Below, in pieces: positions 15,317-24,184 of a stretch of DNA of 64,000 nucleotides (positions are counted from its first letter, which is position 1; the number at the start of each line of letters is the position of its first letter). Origin of the DNA: Bin5 sp965204705 (GTDB taxonomy: Bacteria > Chloroflexota > Anaerolineae > Caldilineales > Caldilineaceae); the NCBI GenBank assembly GCA_965204705.1, contig OZ242006.1, forward strand, positions 930,001 to 994,000, given 5' to 3'. A program made the position numbers and the translations under genes. The notes under the pieces were generated by a model. It searched no databases and was not told the DNA's origin. It saw only the letters and a program-made list of their open reading frames with translations.

Positions 15317-15943
15317 TGGGAGATTACGGGACGCGCAATAAAGACGAGGTGTTTTCATGGGCAGATGGGAGAGGACGAGCAGGAGTGAAGTGGGCCCCAA
15401 AATCTGGACCACAAGCTAAGGTGTATAATGGAGCCGAATCCCTCGAATTGGAAGTTGTCTGGACTTTTTGGGCCCGTTGCTGCCCATTGTTTCCTCAGTG
15501 CGAAGTAGAATCTCTCGGCACAGATCCAAATCCAGATGCTGAAATGTTGCTGCCATGAAGTAACTCCTTTTCTATTTGATCTGAATCATTGTAAAGCGGT
15601 TTACAACATTTCTCAAGCAAATATGGGCCTTTTTCGTCCAGAAATGTATTACATTTCGGTATTGGGACAAAAGTGTATTACAAATTGGAAGTAGAGTAAC
15701 TGGCAAGGGGGGAAAAATGGAAAAGCCTCAAAAGCACAAGCCACTATGCCAACCTGTCTTGCAACAAGACTAAAGCAGGTCGGCACCGCAACCTCTTATG
15801 CGCAGCTCTCGCGGGGGCATGGATCAATCAGACAACCTTCAATTTCTATGCGCAATTTACTACAGTCTCAAAGGGAAGCGGCGCCAGCCAGAACTCATTG
15901 CAGATTAGCGGAAACAAAGCATCACTGAATAGGAGGAAAAGAA
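15317..15943 (+). other. Control region upstream of the kinase gene
   Basis: No convincing gene. It holds two palindromic sites (15641-15682) and two very short frames: ATG 15717, 18 codons, preceded by GGGGGG; and ATG 15819, 29 codons, ending 15908. They are in the same register with one stop between, so they may be leader peptides or remains of one gene. Confidence 0.35.
15641..15682. promoter_or_regulatory. Paired operator-like palindromes
   Basis: GAAATGTATTACATTTC (15641-15657) is a perfect 8+1+8 palindrome; its core TGTATTACA recurs at 15674-15682, 29 bases away centre to centre. Two sites on nearly the same DNA face suggest a cooperative dimeric repressor acting on the kinase gene downstream. 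Confidence 0.55.
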
Positions 15944-16984
15944 ATGATGATCCCCAAGAAACTCAAGTGGCATTCAACCAGAAAGCTATTAGGGAAAGGC
16001 GGTCAAGGGCAGGTCCATCTCGTCATTAACAAGCACGAGTCCCCTGGCAAGAAATATGCAATGAAGGTGTTGAACAATGTTGACTCCGAGAAAGCCAAGT
16101 CAAGGTTCAATCGAGAGATTGCGGCGATTAAGGAAGTCGAACATCCTGCCATCATTCGCATAATGGACCATTCCTTCGCATGTGATGACTTCCAATTCTA
16201 TGTAATGGAGTACTTTGAAGGCGCTCGGACTCTGAACGAAGTCATTCATTCCCAAGCCAATCCCTTACACGGAAATGTCCAACTTAGCCTTGACCTGTTT
16301 GAAAGAATCGTTTCAGCGCTTCAGGCATGTGAACAGCATTCAACCCCTATCGTTCATCGAGACATCAGCCCCAAAAACATTCTATTCCTGACCGACGGCA
16401 GTATCCGATTGATAGATTTTGGAATCTGCCACATCGAAGACGGAGAAACCATCTCTCTGACCGGAGAAAGTTTTGGCACTCGTAACTATGCTGCGCCAGA
16501 GTGTGAATCTGGGAACGATTCAAATGTCAACATTCGTTCCGACATCTATTCAGCCGCCAAAGTCCTCTGGTCTGCAATCACTTCAAGAGAAGCGTTCGCA
16601 CGCGAAGAACCTGTCTTTCGACACTTTTCAATGAGAGATTTGTTTCCAACTAAGCCGGAAACATGGCCCCTAACCCTAATCTTCGAGAGGTCTATCCGCA
16701 AAAGGCCCGAAAATAGATTCCAGAACACCTTTGAAGTTCTCAGCTTGTTGCAGGAGTTACGCGGCTTGTTTCAACGGGGACACTCCTCGGTTGAAGACAT
16801 TATTTATCGTTGTCCTGCATGTGGGTGGAAGAACTATAGAGAAACCTCAGAAAGGGAGAGAAGGCTTCGACCTACCCACCTACGTGATGCCGACCAGTTT
16901 ATTTGCGAACTGTGCGGACTTGAATACAGACGATATCTTACAAGAGTACACGAACAAGATGAACAACGAAGACGACTCGATTGA
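15944..16984 (+). CDS. Serine/threonine protein kinase with C-terminal zinc ribbon
   Basis: A soluble 346-residue Hanks-type kinase. It has the Gly loop GKGGQGQVH (about 18-26), AMKVL with the ATP-binding Lys (about 42), HRDISPKNI (catalytic loop, about 139), DFGI (about 160) and AAPE (about 185). The C-terminus adds CPACG and CELCG pairs (about 288 and 324) that form a zinc ribbon in place of the membrane helix of PknB-like kinases. AGGAGG 8 bases before the ATG supports the start. It overlaps a small gene at its 3' end. In an island with ParA-HEPN it may belong to a defence or regulatory module, but no substrate is evident. Confidence 0.87.
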   Translation: MMIPKKLKWHSTRKLLGKGGQGQVHLVINKHESPGKKYAMKVLNNVDSEKAKSRFNREIAAIKEVEHPAIIRIMDHSFACDDFQFYVMEYFEGARTLNEVIHSQANPLHGNVQLSLDLFERIVSALQACEQHSTPIVHRDISPKNILFLTDGSIRLIDFGICHIEDGETISLTGESFGTRNYAAPECESGNDSNVNIRSDIYSAAKVLWSAITSREAFAREEPVFRHFSMRDLFPTKPETWPLTLIFERSIRKRPENRFQNTFEVLSLLQELRGLFQRGHSSVEDIIYRCPACGWKNYRETSERERRLRPTHLRDADQFICELCGLEYRRYLTRVHEQDEQRRRLD

Positions 16985-17168
16985 GCACTGGACCTTCAAT
17001 GTGCAAAGGATACGAAATACACCCTCCAACACCAATTCGGAAAACAAGAGGCCAGCACAACCTAAACATGAACGACTGTCCCCACAGACTAGAGATAGTA
17101 AAACAGAACAGTTCGAGAAACGACAGGATCCTGTTTCTCAGTGGCCGAGAGAAGTAGAGCCGCCCTGA
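16959..17168 (+). CDS. Small hydrophilic protein, 3' end cut by IS3 remnant
   Basis: A 69-residue frame that overlaps the kinase end by 26 bases and reads MNNEDDSIEHWTFNVQRIRN at its start. It then becomes Lys/Glu/Gln/Pro-rich and low in complexity. The stop TGA is formed by the first bases of the IS3 end (17166), so the original gene was longer. It was probably translated together with the kinase. No family is recognised. Confidence 0.45.
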   Translation: MNNEDDSIEHWTFNVQRIRNTPSNTNSENKRPAQPKHERLSPQTRDSKTEQFEKRQDPVSQWPREVEPP

Positions 17169-17222
17169 CCTGCCCCCGATGTTTGTACCACCCGTTATGT
17201 TAGTCCGGCAAGCACGGGGACA
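17166..17222 (-). mobile_element. Right-end fragment of the IS3-family element
   Basis: TGACCTGCCCCC followed by about 45 bases identical to the IS3 right end seen at 17622 and, inverted, at 12613. A 12-bp hairpin (17223-17255) follows where the IS sequence breaks off. Confidence 0.75.
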
Positions 17223-17328
17223 GAGTCGGCAGGGATGAGGGTCCCCTGCCGACTCCCCTTCCATAGCACTTGGCCTACCCCCTGAATTTCTTGACAAACG
17301 GGAAAGCAGGCCAGACCGGGGTTTCCGA

Positions 17329-17607
17329 TCACTTTTTCTTTAGTTGTCTTCGCCTTATCCAGTCGTGCACTACGAAGACGAAGTCAACAATTAACCCAAT
17401 GACCGTTACAACAACTAGGCCCCCGCGTTCAATGAACGGTTCCACAAACCTTTCAATGATATTCAAAATATACCACACACCAATTTCTGGAGGTAGTATA
17501 AACAGTACCGACCACAGAAAGAAGAGAATGCCAATAACCCAAAAAGTGCAATAGCCATAGATCGGCCTACCCTTCCTGGATTCGTCATCGCCAGAAACGC
17601 GGAACAT
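17329..17607 (-). CDS. Small membrane protein between two IS3 ends
   Basis: 92 residues with two long hydrophobic stretches (about 22-47 and 62-83) joined by an aromatic/acidic loop, and a basic C-terminus (RRRQLKKK). Its start at 17607 lies 15 bases from an IS3 right end, and another IS3 right end lies 107 bases past the 17329 stop, in the same orientation. The upstream control region may have been lost. No family is recognised. Confidence 0.5.
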   Translation of the reverse strand: MFRVSGDDESRKGRPIYGYCTFWVIGILFFLWSVLFILPPEIGVWYILNIIERFVEPFIERGGLVVVTVIGLIVDFVFVVHDWIRRRQLKKK

Positions 17608-17621
17608 CTCTACGACCCTTT

Positions 17622-18169
17622 TGACCTGCCCCCGATGTTTGTACCACCCGTCATGTTAGTCCGGCAAGCACGGGGACAGGTTCGGCAGGCAAGAAGGCCT
17701 CAGGCGCCGGCGGCCGGTAGCCCAGAGAGCTGTGCGCCTTGGTCCGGTTGTAAGTCCGCCTGTACCGCTCCGTCAGCACACTTACCTCCAGAAACGTAGA
17801 AGACCTCCCTGTCCAGCAGTTCGTCCCTCAACTTTCCGTCGAAACTCGCAAGCCGTACTCCCACGGCGACCCAGGCTCGATATAGAGCGTCCTGGCTCCC
17901 ACCCGTCCAAGCCACTCACGCACAGCCCGGGCCGTAAACGCCGGCCCGTTGTCCGAGCGAATATGGTCGGGCACGCCTCTGAACACCATCAATTGGCCAG
18001 CACCACAATCTCCTCGGTCACGCCGACCCGGCGGGCGGCCTCAGCCACTGTGCTGCCCCCGGCTATCGCCTCCTCAGCCTCTCACAGCTTGTTGATCACC
18101 TGCTCCGGCGTATGTCTCCTCTTCGCCATCTTTCCCCCTTTCTACGGCCCAATACTAGGGGGAGTTGAC
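17622..18169 (-). pseudogene. IS3-family element with internal deletion
   Basis: The right end TGACCTGCCCCC (17622-17633) leads into the transposase tail. Near 17995 the sequence jumps to orfA, whose N-terminus reads MAKRRHTPEQVIN (start near 18131) and STVAEAARRVGVTE, a helix-turn-helix. An in-frame TGA follows the 15th codon of orfA. Transposition is not possible from this copy. Confidence 0.75.
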
Positions 18170-18327
18170 GTTTGAATCGTTTTGTCACATGAGCGACAAC
18201 AGGAGGATGTCTGCAAAGAGAGAGGAGTGAGGGAAGGAGGAGAGAAGAGTGAGTAAACTGCAGTTGCCGTTCCCACTCTTCTCTCCCTTCTGCCGTTCTC
18301 TCCGCTCCTTTCTCGCCCTTCGAACCA

Positions 18328-18729
18328 CTACCCGCTATCCGCGGGCACGGCCGCTTGCGCCCACTGCGACCACGGGCCGGTTTCGCCGTTTGCGCCCACG
18401 GCGCGGATGGAGTAGTAGTAGGTCGTGCCGGCGGAAACCTCGGTATGCGTGTAGCTGGTCCCGGTCAGGCTGCCGCCGCCGACCGTCTGCCATCCGGTCT
18501 CAGCGTCCCACCAGGTCGCCAGCTGATAGCCCACTGCGTCCGCTGCCGCATCCCACCTGAGAATGATGCCGTCCGGCGCCGCTTCCGCGGTCAGCCCCGG
18601 CGTAGCAAGTTGCGCGGCTGCGGGCGTCTGCGCGTCGACGCGGACGGTGCCGGTGGGAAGGGCTGCGCCGGCGGCCAGGATCACCGCCAGAAGCAGAATT
18701 CTCAGCGCTGTCAGCTGATGTTGTCGCAT
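18328..18729 (-). CDS. Secreted single fibronectin III domain protein
   Basis: From ATG 18729 the 133-residue product has a signal peptide (LRILLLAVILAAGAALPTG, about residues 9-27) and one FN3 domain with the block TTYYYSIRAVGANGETGPWS. The frame is open upstream to 18912 but that part is Arg-rich and not protein-like, so I take the internal Met before the signal peptide. The domain closely resembles the FN3 domains of the large protein encoded just upstream (18914-21826). It could be a by-product of duplication or a separately secreted module. Confidence 0.65.
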   Translation of the reverse strand: MRQHQLTALRILLLAVILAAGAALPTGTVRVDAQTPAAAQLATPGLTAEAAPDGIILRWDAAADAVGYQLATWWDAETGWQTVGGGSLTGTSYTHTEVSAGTTYYYSIRAVGANGETGPWSQWAQAAVPADSG

Positions 18730-18913
18730 CTTCTGTAAGGAGAAACACCCATGAAACGTCTTGTTGCATCTCCTCACGCTCCTCGCCACCCTTCCCGTCT
18801 CGCCCGCCCTGACCCATACGGTGCGATCATGATCGCGACGGAGTGAAGGTAGCAACCAATCCCTCAGTAGCATGGCGGTTTTACACCTGTGCCGGGCAAG
18901 ACGGAGAGTCATC

Positions 18914-21826
18914 TCAGGTGTTGGGTGTAGGCGTAGGTGTGGTTGTAGGAATAAGCGTAGCTGTCGATGTAGGAGTGGCTGTCGGTGTAGGCGTTACTGA
19001 CGGTGAAGGCGTAGCTGTCGGTGTAGGGGTAGCTGTCGGTGTAGGCGTGGCTGTCGGTGTAGAGGGGGCGCAATAGGGCAAATTCAGGCTTGCCAAGTCA
19101 TTGTTTGCCACGTTTCGCAAGGTGGGGGGGATACACCCGGTGAAATTGTTGCCTGAGAGATAGAGGGAAGTCAGAGACAGGTTGCCAAGCTCCGGTGGAA
19201 TGGAGCCTTTCAGCTTGTTGTTGCTAAGGTCCAAGGAATAGAGTTCTTTGAGGTTGCCAAACTGGGCCGGTATCTCCCCCGTCAACTGGTTGTCATAAAG
19301 ACGCATGTACCTCAAGTTGGCGAGTTTGCCGAGCGATGATGGGATCTGTCCGTCTAATTTATTCCCGTAGAGGTCAAGAATCCTCAAACTGGAGAGGTTG
19401 CCAAGCGATGATGGGATGCGCCCGCTCAGGCTGTTCGTATGAAGAGACAGGCGCTCCAGTTCGGAGAGATTGCCCAAACTCGATGGTATCGACCCGGTCA
19501 ACTGGTTGCCCCAGAGGTTCAGAAATTCCAGTTTGGAGAGATTGCCCAGTGCGGAAGGGAGCGTACCCCGCAAACCATTGTTCTTCAGTTTGAGGCTGGT
19601 CACTCGACCGTTAATGTTAGGGTCGGTGTCTATCCCTCTCCAATCGTCTAACGCGTGATTGGTATTCCATCTGTAACTGTCGTCCCAACTTTTGCCGTCT
19701 GTACTGTTGTAGAGCGCAATTAAAGCGGCCCTGTCTGTTTCGTATTCCGGACTGCCGGGAGTCGCCGTCAGAGTAGGCGCAGCGGTTGCCGTCGGCGTAT
19801 GAGTGGCTGTTGCCGTAGGCGTATGGGTTACAGTAGACGTATGGGTTACAGTGGGCGTATGGGTTACAGTGGGCGTATGAGCTGCCTCTGGCCCAAGTGA
19901 GCTTACAGTCACTGACAGATTCGTGGCCAGAGAACCCAATTCGTTGTCTGCGTTCACTGCGCGGACAGTGTAATAGTAGGTCGTTCCGACAACGACGTCC
20001 GTGTGTGCAAACGTTGTGCCGGTCAGAGTGTTCCCTCCAAGTTGTTGCCAACCAATTGAGCTGTCCCACCACACCCACAATTGGTAACCTGCTGCGCCCG
20101 TCACAGTTGTCCAACTCAGTTCCACACCGTTTTCTATCATCTCAGCTGAAAGCGATGGTGCAGATAATGGCGCGTTCGTCGGCGTCGGTGTAGATGTAAG
20201 CGTTGTCGTAGGAGTGAGCGTTGTGGTCGATGTAGGCGTTACTGACGGTGAAGGGGTGGCTGTCGGTGTAGGGGTGGCTGTCGGTGTAGGCGTTACTGAC
20301 GGTGTAGGCGTTACTGTCGGTGTAGGGGTGGCGCAATAGGGCAAATTCAGGCTTGCCAAGTCATTGTTTGCCACGTTTCGCAAGGTGGGGGGGATACACC
20401 CGGTGAAATTGTTGCCTGAGAGATAGAGGGAAGTCAGAGACAGGTTGCCAAGCTCCGGTGGAATGGAGCCTTTCAGCTTGTTGTTGCGAAGGTCCAAGGA
20501 ATAGAGTTCTTTGAGGTTGCCAAACTGGGCCGGTATCTCCCCCGTCAACTGGTTGTCATAAAGACGCATGTACCTCAAGTTGGCGAGTTTGCCGAGCGAT
20601 GATGGGATCTGTCCATCTAATTTATTCCCGTAGAGGTCAAGAATCCTCAAACTGGAGAGGTTGCCAAGCGATGATGGGATCTGCCCGCTCAGGTTGTTCG
20701 TATGAAGAGACAGGCGCTCCAGTTCGGAGAGATTGCCCAAACTCGATGGTATCGACCCGGTCAACTGGTTGCCCCAGAGGTTCAGAAATTCCAGTTTGGA
20801 GAGATTGCCCAGTGCGGAAGGGAGCGTACCCCGCAAACCATTGTTCTTCAGTTTGAGGCTGGTCACTCGACCGTTAATGTTAGGGTCGGTGTCTATCCCT
20901 CTCCAATCGTCTAACGCGTGATTGGTATTCCATCTGTAACTGTCGTCCCAACTTTTGCCGTCTGTACTGTTGTAGAGCGCAATTAAAGCGGCCCTGTCTG
21001 AATTGGCGTCGGTATTGTCAGGAGTGCGTGTAACGGTTGGCGTCGCTGTAACGGTTGGTGTGAGTGTTACGGTTGGCGTCGCTGTAACGGTTGGCGTCAC
21101 TGTGACGGTTGGCGTGAGTGTAATGGTCGGCGTGAGTGTAGCGGCTGGCGTGGCCGAATTCGGGGTCACATACTGAGACCAGTCGCTTGTCTCTCCCTGA
21201 CTATTGACTGCGCGGACAGTGTAATAGTAGGTCGTTCCGGCAACGACGTCCGTGTGTGCAAACGTTGTGCCGGTCAGAGTGTTCCCTCCAAGTTGTTGCC
21301 AACCAATTGAGTTGTCCCACCACACCCACAATTGGTAACCTGCTGCGCCCGTCACAGTTGTCCATCTCAGTTCCACGTCACTGCCTGCTATCTGCGCTGT
21401 CAGGACTGGGACAGGCAGCGCAGGCGCGGAATTCGCTTCCGAAGGTATGGTCGCAGTCGCGTACTCCGACCATCTGCTTGTGTCGCCAGTTGCGTTTACT
21501 GCGCGTACCGCGTAATAGTAAGTGCCCCCGGCCGTAACGGCCTCGTGAGTGAACGTCGTTCCTGTCAGGTTGTCGCCACCGATCTGCCGCCATCCGCCAC
21601 CGCTGTCCCACACCCACAAATCGTAGGTCGTTGCGCCGGACACCGCATTCCAGGTCAAGTCTACCGAACTGCCACTGACTTGCGCGGTCAGCGACGGCGC
21701 AGAGAGAGTAGAAGGCGTCTGAGTCTGCTGCGCCGAGACCAGATTCGCGTACAACACGATGGCGGCAATGGCCGACAAAACACCCGGACCGGCCAGAAGT
21801 GGCAATCTATTCCGTCTTCGAAACAT
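18914..21826 (-). CDS. Large secreted FN3-LRR modular protein
   Basis: 970 residues. A signal peptide (about 10-32) is followed by FN3 (about 42-130), FN3 (about 135-225), a TPTVT-type Thr/Pro linker, a plant-type LRR block with its cap WDDSYRWNTNHALDDW, another linker, a third FN3, a linker, a second nearly identical LRR block, and a Thr/Pro tail. There is no anchor, so it is secreted or surface-attached by other means. GGAG lies 11 bases before the ATG. The modules are the same as in 2311-4164 but reshuffled. Thr/Pro linkers are encoded by tandem short repeats (for example 18920-19065), which would change length easily. Confidence 0.88.
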   Translation of the reverse strand: MFRRRNRLPLLAGPGVLSAIAAIVLYANLVSAQQTQTPSTLSAPSLTAQVSGSSVDLTWNAVSGATTYDLWVWDSGGGWRQIGGDNLTGTTFTHEAVTAGGTYYYAVRAVNATGDTSRWSEYATATIPSEANSAPALPVPVLTAQIAGSDVELRWTTVTGAAGYQLWVWWDNSIGWQQLGGNTLTGTTFAHTDVVAGTTYYYTVRAVNSQGETSDWSQYVTPNSATPAATLTPTITLTPTVTVTPTVTATPTVTLTPTVTATPTVTRTPDNTDANSDRAALIALYNSTDGKSWDDSYRWNTNHALDDWRGIDTDPNINGRVTSLKLKNNGLRGTLPSALGNLSKLEFLNLWGNQLTGSIPSSLGNLSELERLSLHTNNLSGQIPSSLGNLSSLRILDLYGNKLDGQIPSSLGKLANLRYMRLYDNQLTGEIPAQFGNLKELYSLDLRNNKLKGSIPPELGNLSLTSLYLSGNNFTGCIPPTLRNVANNDLASLNLPYCATPTPTVTPTPSVTPTPTATPTPTATPSPSVTPTSTTTLTPTTTLTSTPTPTNAPLSAPSLSAEMIENGVELSWTTVTGAAGYQLWVWWDSSIGWQQLGGNTLTGTTFAHTDVVVGTTYYYTVRAVNADNELGSLATNLSVTVSSLGPEAAHTPTVTHTPTVTHTSTVTHTPTATATHTPTATAAPTLTATPGSPEYETDRAALIALYNSTDGKSWDDSYRWNTNHALDDWRGIDTDPNINGRVTSLKLKNNGLRGTLPSALGNLSKLEFLNLWGNQLTGSIPSSLGNLSELERLSLHTNSLSGRIPSSLGNLSSLRILDLYGNKLDGQIPSSLGKLANLRYMRLYDNQLTGEIPAQFGNLKELYSLDLSNNKLKGSIPPELGNLSLTSLYLSGNNFTGCIPPTLRNVANNDLASLNLPYCAPSTPTATPTPTATPTPTATPSPSVTPTPTATPTSTATLIPTTTPTPTPNT
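19068..19737 (-). repeat. Intragenic 670-bp repeat, distal copy
   Basis: Encodes the second LRR block of the 970-residue protein. It matches 20331-21000 base for base except for a handful of substitutions (for example near 19227 and 19409-19433), at a fixed offset of 1263. Confidence 0.9.
20331..21000 (-). repeat. Intragenic 670-bp repeat, proximal copy
   Basis: Encodes the first LRR block; see 19068-19737. The adjoining FN3 sequences (about 19960-20115 and 21209-21370) are duplicated too but more diverged. Confidence 0.9.
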
Positions 21827-21903
21827 CTGTCAATATCTCCGCTGAGAACGCTGAATGTAGGGCTTGATGATCTAGAAAAAGAACGGGAAACACCCGGTCT
21901 GCC

Positions 21904-22133
21904 AGGGCGATTGCATCTAATTGGGTCAAGACCCCGCGACACTGCCTGATTCGAGCCAAACGCCTGAATAAGACGCCGAGAACAGTGCAAATCATCGTGC
22001 GCGATCGCAAATTCTTAAGGTTTTCGGCGACTGGAGATCGGCTTTTTTGGCCGAAAACGGTTGACTATTGGTAGGGCACCCCTTGTGGGTGCCCTTCGTG
22101 GGATATTTTGGCGCCCGGATTTAGATGCGATTG
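21904..22133. repeat. 230-bp dispersed repeat A, copy 1
   Basis: Nearly identical to 23837-24066. It begins AGGGCGATTGCATCTAA and ends TTTAGATGCGATTG, with a TTTTCGGC/GCCGAAAA hairpin and a GGGCACCC/GGGTGCCC hairpin inside. It is non-coding. Confidence 0.9.
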
Positions 22134-22419
22134 TCCGTCTCCAGGGTCGGAGATAGCTCCTGGCGCCGACTTCAGGGCCAAGGCCTTTGGAAGATGTATC
22201 TGCATAGTAGACAGTATAGCAGGTTTTTTTATGCCATTTCAGTGTCAGAAGGGCTGTTTTGTACCAATGTTGTGTCAGTTTTTTGAAGACAGGGGCTATC
22301 GTTGCCCGCCCCCTTCGATATCAAGTGGTATCAACGCATTTTCACTCGCTATGACAAACTCGCACGACGTTACATGGCTTTCTTGCATTTCGCTTCTGCA
22401 CTGATCTCGCTTAAAGGAA

Positions 22420-22857
22420 ATGTCAACGAGGCCTGGCATATTCCAGGGAGGGTGTCTCCCAAACGATTGTCCGTCAAGTGGAGTTGATGCATTGACCAGG
22501 CCGAAGCCGTCACCGGTCAGACAGGTCTTGCACAAAATCTGGGATGCGCCCCGGGGCAGCTTGCTTGTTTTGGCTATAGAACAGGTGTTTGTAAAATACG
22601 ATTTCACGAATGAGCAAGAGGCGGCAACTGTAGCCGGCGCACAACGCAAGACCTTTGGCTATATCCGCTTCTCCACACACGAACAAGCCCTGTGCGGACT
22701 TGCCCGCGAAGCCCGCAAGCGCAAGATTACCCAATTCGCGCCCGCAACGGCGCCGCCTCTGGCAAGCAAAGCACTGACCAGATCGCTCGCAGGGCTGGCC
22801 TGCGCTGACTTGGAGACCAGGAAAACAGAGTATGAAGAAGAAGTCAGGACACAATGA
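22420..22857 (+). CDS. Hypothetical protein upstream of the terminase-like gene
   Basis: The frame is open for 145 residues, but the first 35 are not protein-like. From about residue 38 (LHKIWDAPRGSLLVLAIEQ) it looks coding, with an Arg/Lys-rich helical middle (LAREARKRKITQF). It overlaps the next gene by 26 bases. No start with a ribosome site was found and no family is recognised; it may be the 3' part of a truncated gene. Confidence 0.35.
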   Translation: MSTRPGIFQGGCLPNDCPSSGVDALTRPKPSPVRQVLHKIWDAPRGSLLVLAIEQVFVKYDFTNEQEAATVAGAQRKTFGYIRFSTHEQALCGLAREARKRKITQFAPATAPPLASKALTRSLAGLACADLETRKTEYEEEVRTQ

Positions 22858-23377
22858 GGCGGCGGTTGATGACAGTCGGACTACGATAGGCCAAACGCAA
22901 CTGCAGCCGCCGATTGACGCCGACACGGCGCGCGAGTGGGAAGATGAAATCGTGAAGAGGGGGGGCCGCATAAATCGCACTCAGGTGCGCTGCACGCAAG
23001 CCGAATTGGAGTACGCGGCCGCCTGCGGCGCAAGCTGGCGCGACCTGGCCGAACTGATAGGCTGCACCGACCGAACGCTGAGGTACTGGCGCACGATGAC
23101 GCGCAACATCGCCAATGACATCGACGCGTCAAACCTGACTAACAAGGATCGGGAGGCGATGGACGTGGGTCGGAAGACGTCGGAGGGGATACGCGTCGTG
23201 ATGAGGACGATCGAACGCGGCCGGCGCCGGGCCGAACTGGTCAATGTGTTGCGGACGGCGGCGCTCGACGGCGATATCCGCGCGGCAACCCACCTGCTGC
23301 AAAGACTCGACAGGCAGGACAGGCAGGAGGAGGAAGCAGACGCGGAAAGGGCAAGGCGCCGCTACCCGCATTTATGA
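22832..23377 (+). CDS. Helix-turn-helix protein, phage terminase small subunit-like
   Basis: 181 residues. An N-terminal acidic part is followed by WRDLAELIGCTDRTLRYWR (about 69-87), a helix-turn-helix, and then a charged helical C-terminus with RTAALDGDIRAATHLLQRLD. That order (HTH, then an A-x2-GD-x2-A-x3-LL segment) is seen in small terminase subunits. No large subunit or other phage gene follows, so this is an orphan remnant or a domesticated DNA-binding protein. It lies between the two 230-bp repeats. Confidence 0.5.
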   Translation: MKKKSGHNEAAVDDSRTTIGQTQLQPPIDADTAREWEDEIVKRGGRINRTQVRCTQAELEYAAACGASWRDLAELIGCTDRTLRYWRTMTRNIANDIDASNLTNKDREAMDVGRKTSEGIRVVMRTIERGRRRAELVNVLRTAALDGDIRAATHLLQRLDRQDRQEEEADAERARRRYPHL

Positions 23378-23631
23378 GCGCGCCGCCAGCGCTGCCCAAT
23401 TTCCGCTATTTCCGCTTTTTGGCAAAATCCGGGAAAGACGGAACCGGCCCACCGCACCCTTGTGAAGGCCGTCCCTGCCCGTCTATCTTCACCTGGAGAA
23501 AGCATAGTACTGATGCCATATAAGACCCGGCGCCGCATACCGTTTGCCATCCCTGCTGCACCCGCGGCGTATTCCACGGCTGCGCCGGCAAGCCGGCAGA
23601 GCGCGACGCCACACGCGGAAAGGAAACGACC

Positions 23632-23853
23632 ATGCGCGCCGGAACGCTACGGGCGAGCCTTCTTCTCTGTCTTGTCGCCATCACCACCGGCGCATGTCGC
23701 ACCTCACGTAGCGTTCGCAATGCGCGCGGCGTTCGAAATATCGTACGCTGCGTCGCCTGCACCCAGCCCGGGCCGCCGAATGCAGCCTGGCCTTTGGCCG
23801 CGCCAGGGCAATCGCATCTGAATTGGGGCGAGAAACAGGGCGATTGCATCTAA
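23632..23853 (+). CDS. Putative lipoprotein running into repeat A
   Basis: From ATG 23632 (AAAGGAA 7 bases upstream) the frame starts MRAGTLRASLLLCLVAITTG followed by AC, a typical lipoprotein signal with the Cys at residue 22. The remaining 50 residues are Arg-rich, and the last 15 or so are encoded by the dispersed repeat, so the gene seems to be cut by repeat insertion. It may not be functional. Confidence 0.35.
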   Translation: MRAGTLRASLLLCLVAITTGACRTSRSVRNARGVRNIVRCVACTQPGPPNAAWPLAAPGQSHLNWGEKQGDCI

Positions 23854-24066
23854 TCGGGTCAAGACCCCGCGACACGACCTGATTCGAGCCAAACGCCTGA
23901 ATAAGACGCCGAGAACAGTGCAAATCATCGTGCGCGAACGCAAATTCTTAAGGTTTTCGGCGACTGGAGATCGGCTTTTTTGGCCGAAAACAATTGACTA
24001 TCGGTAGGGGCGCCCCTTGTGGGTGCCCTGCGTGGGATATCTTGGCGCCCGGATTTAGATGCGATT
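23837..24066. repeat. 230-bp dispersed repeat A, copy 2
   Basis: Copy of 21904-22133 at an offset of 1933. Together the two copies bracket the genes at 22420-23853. Confidence 0.9.
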
Positions 24067-24184
24067 GCCCTGGGTAATTACGGTGTTTCTTGCTTCCCCA
24101 AAATGATATAATGAAAGAAATTTCATCGCTTCAACCCCCTGGCAGTCAGAAGCTCACAGTTCGTCCATGCGAAAGGAGATTTCC

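Noticed and set aside
15316..15558. 80-codon frame overlapping the stop of the TM-helix gene (TAGTG)
   Set aside because: The overlap looks like coupling but the text is not protein-like and the second half resembles IS-type flanking sequence.
18918..19066. CRISPR array or satellite in the GTAGGCGT/CTGTCGGT tandem region
   Set aside because: The repeats are short, contiguous and without spacers; they encode the Thr/Pro linker of the 970-residue protein. No CRISPR array was seen anywhere in the window.
23462..23821. 119-codon frame
   Set aside because: It lies out of frame over the putative lipoprotein start at 23632, has skewed Pro/Ala/Arg content, and has no ribosome site.
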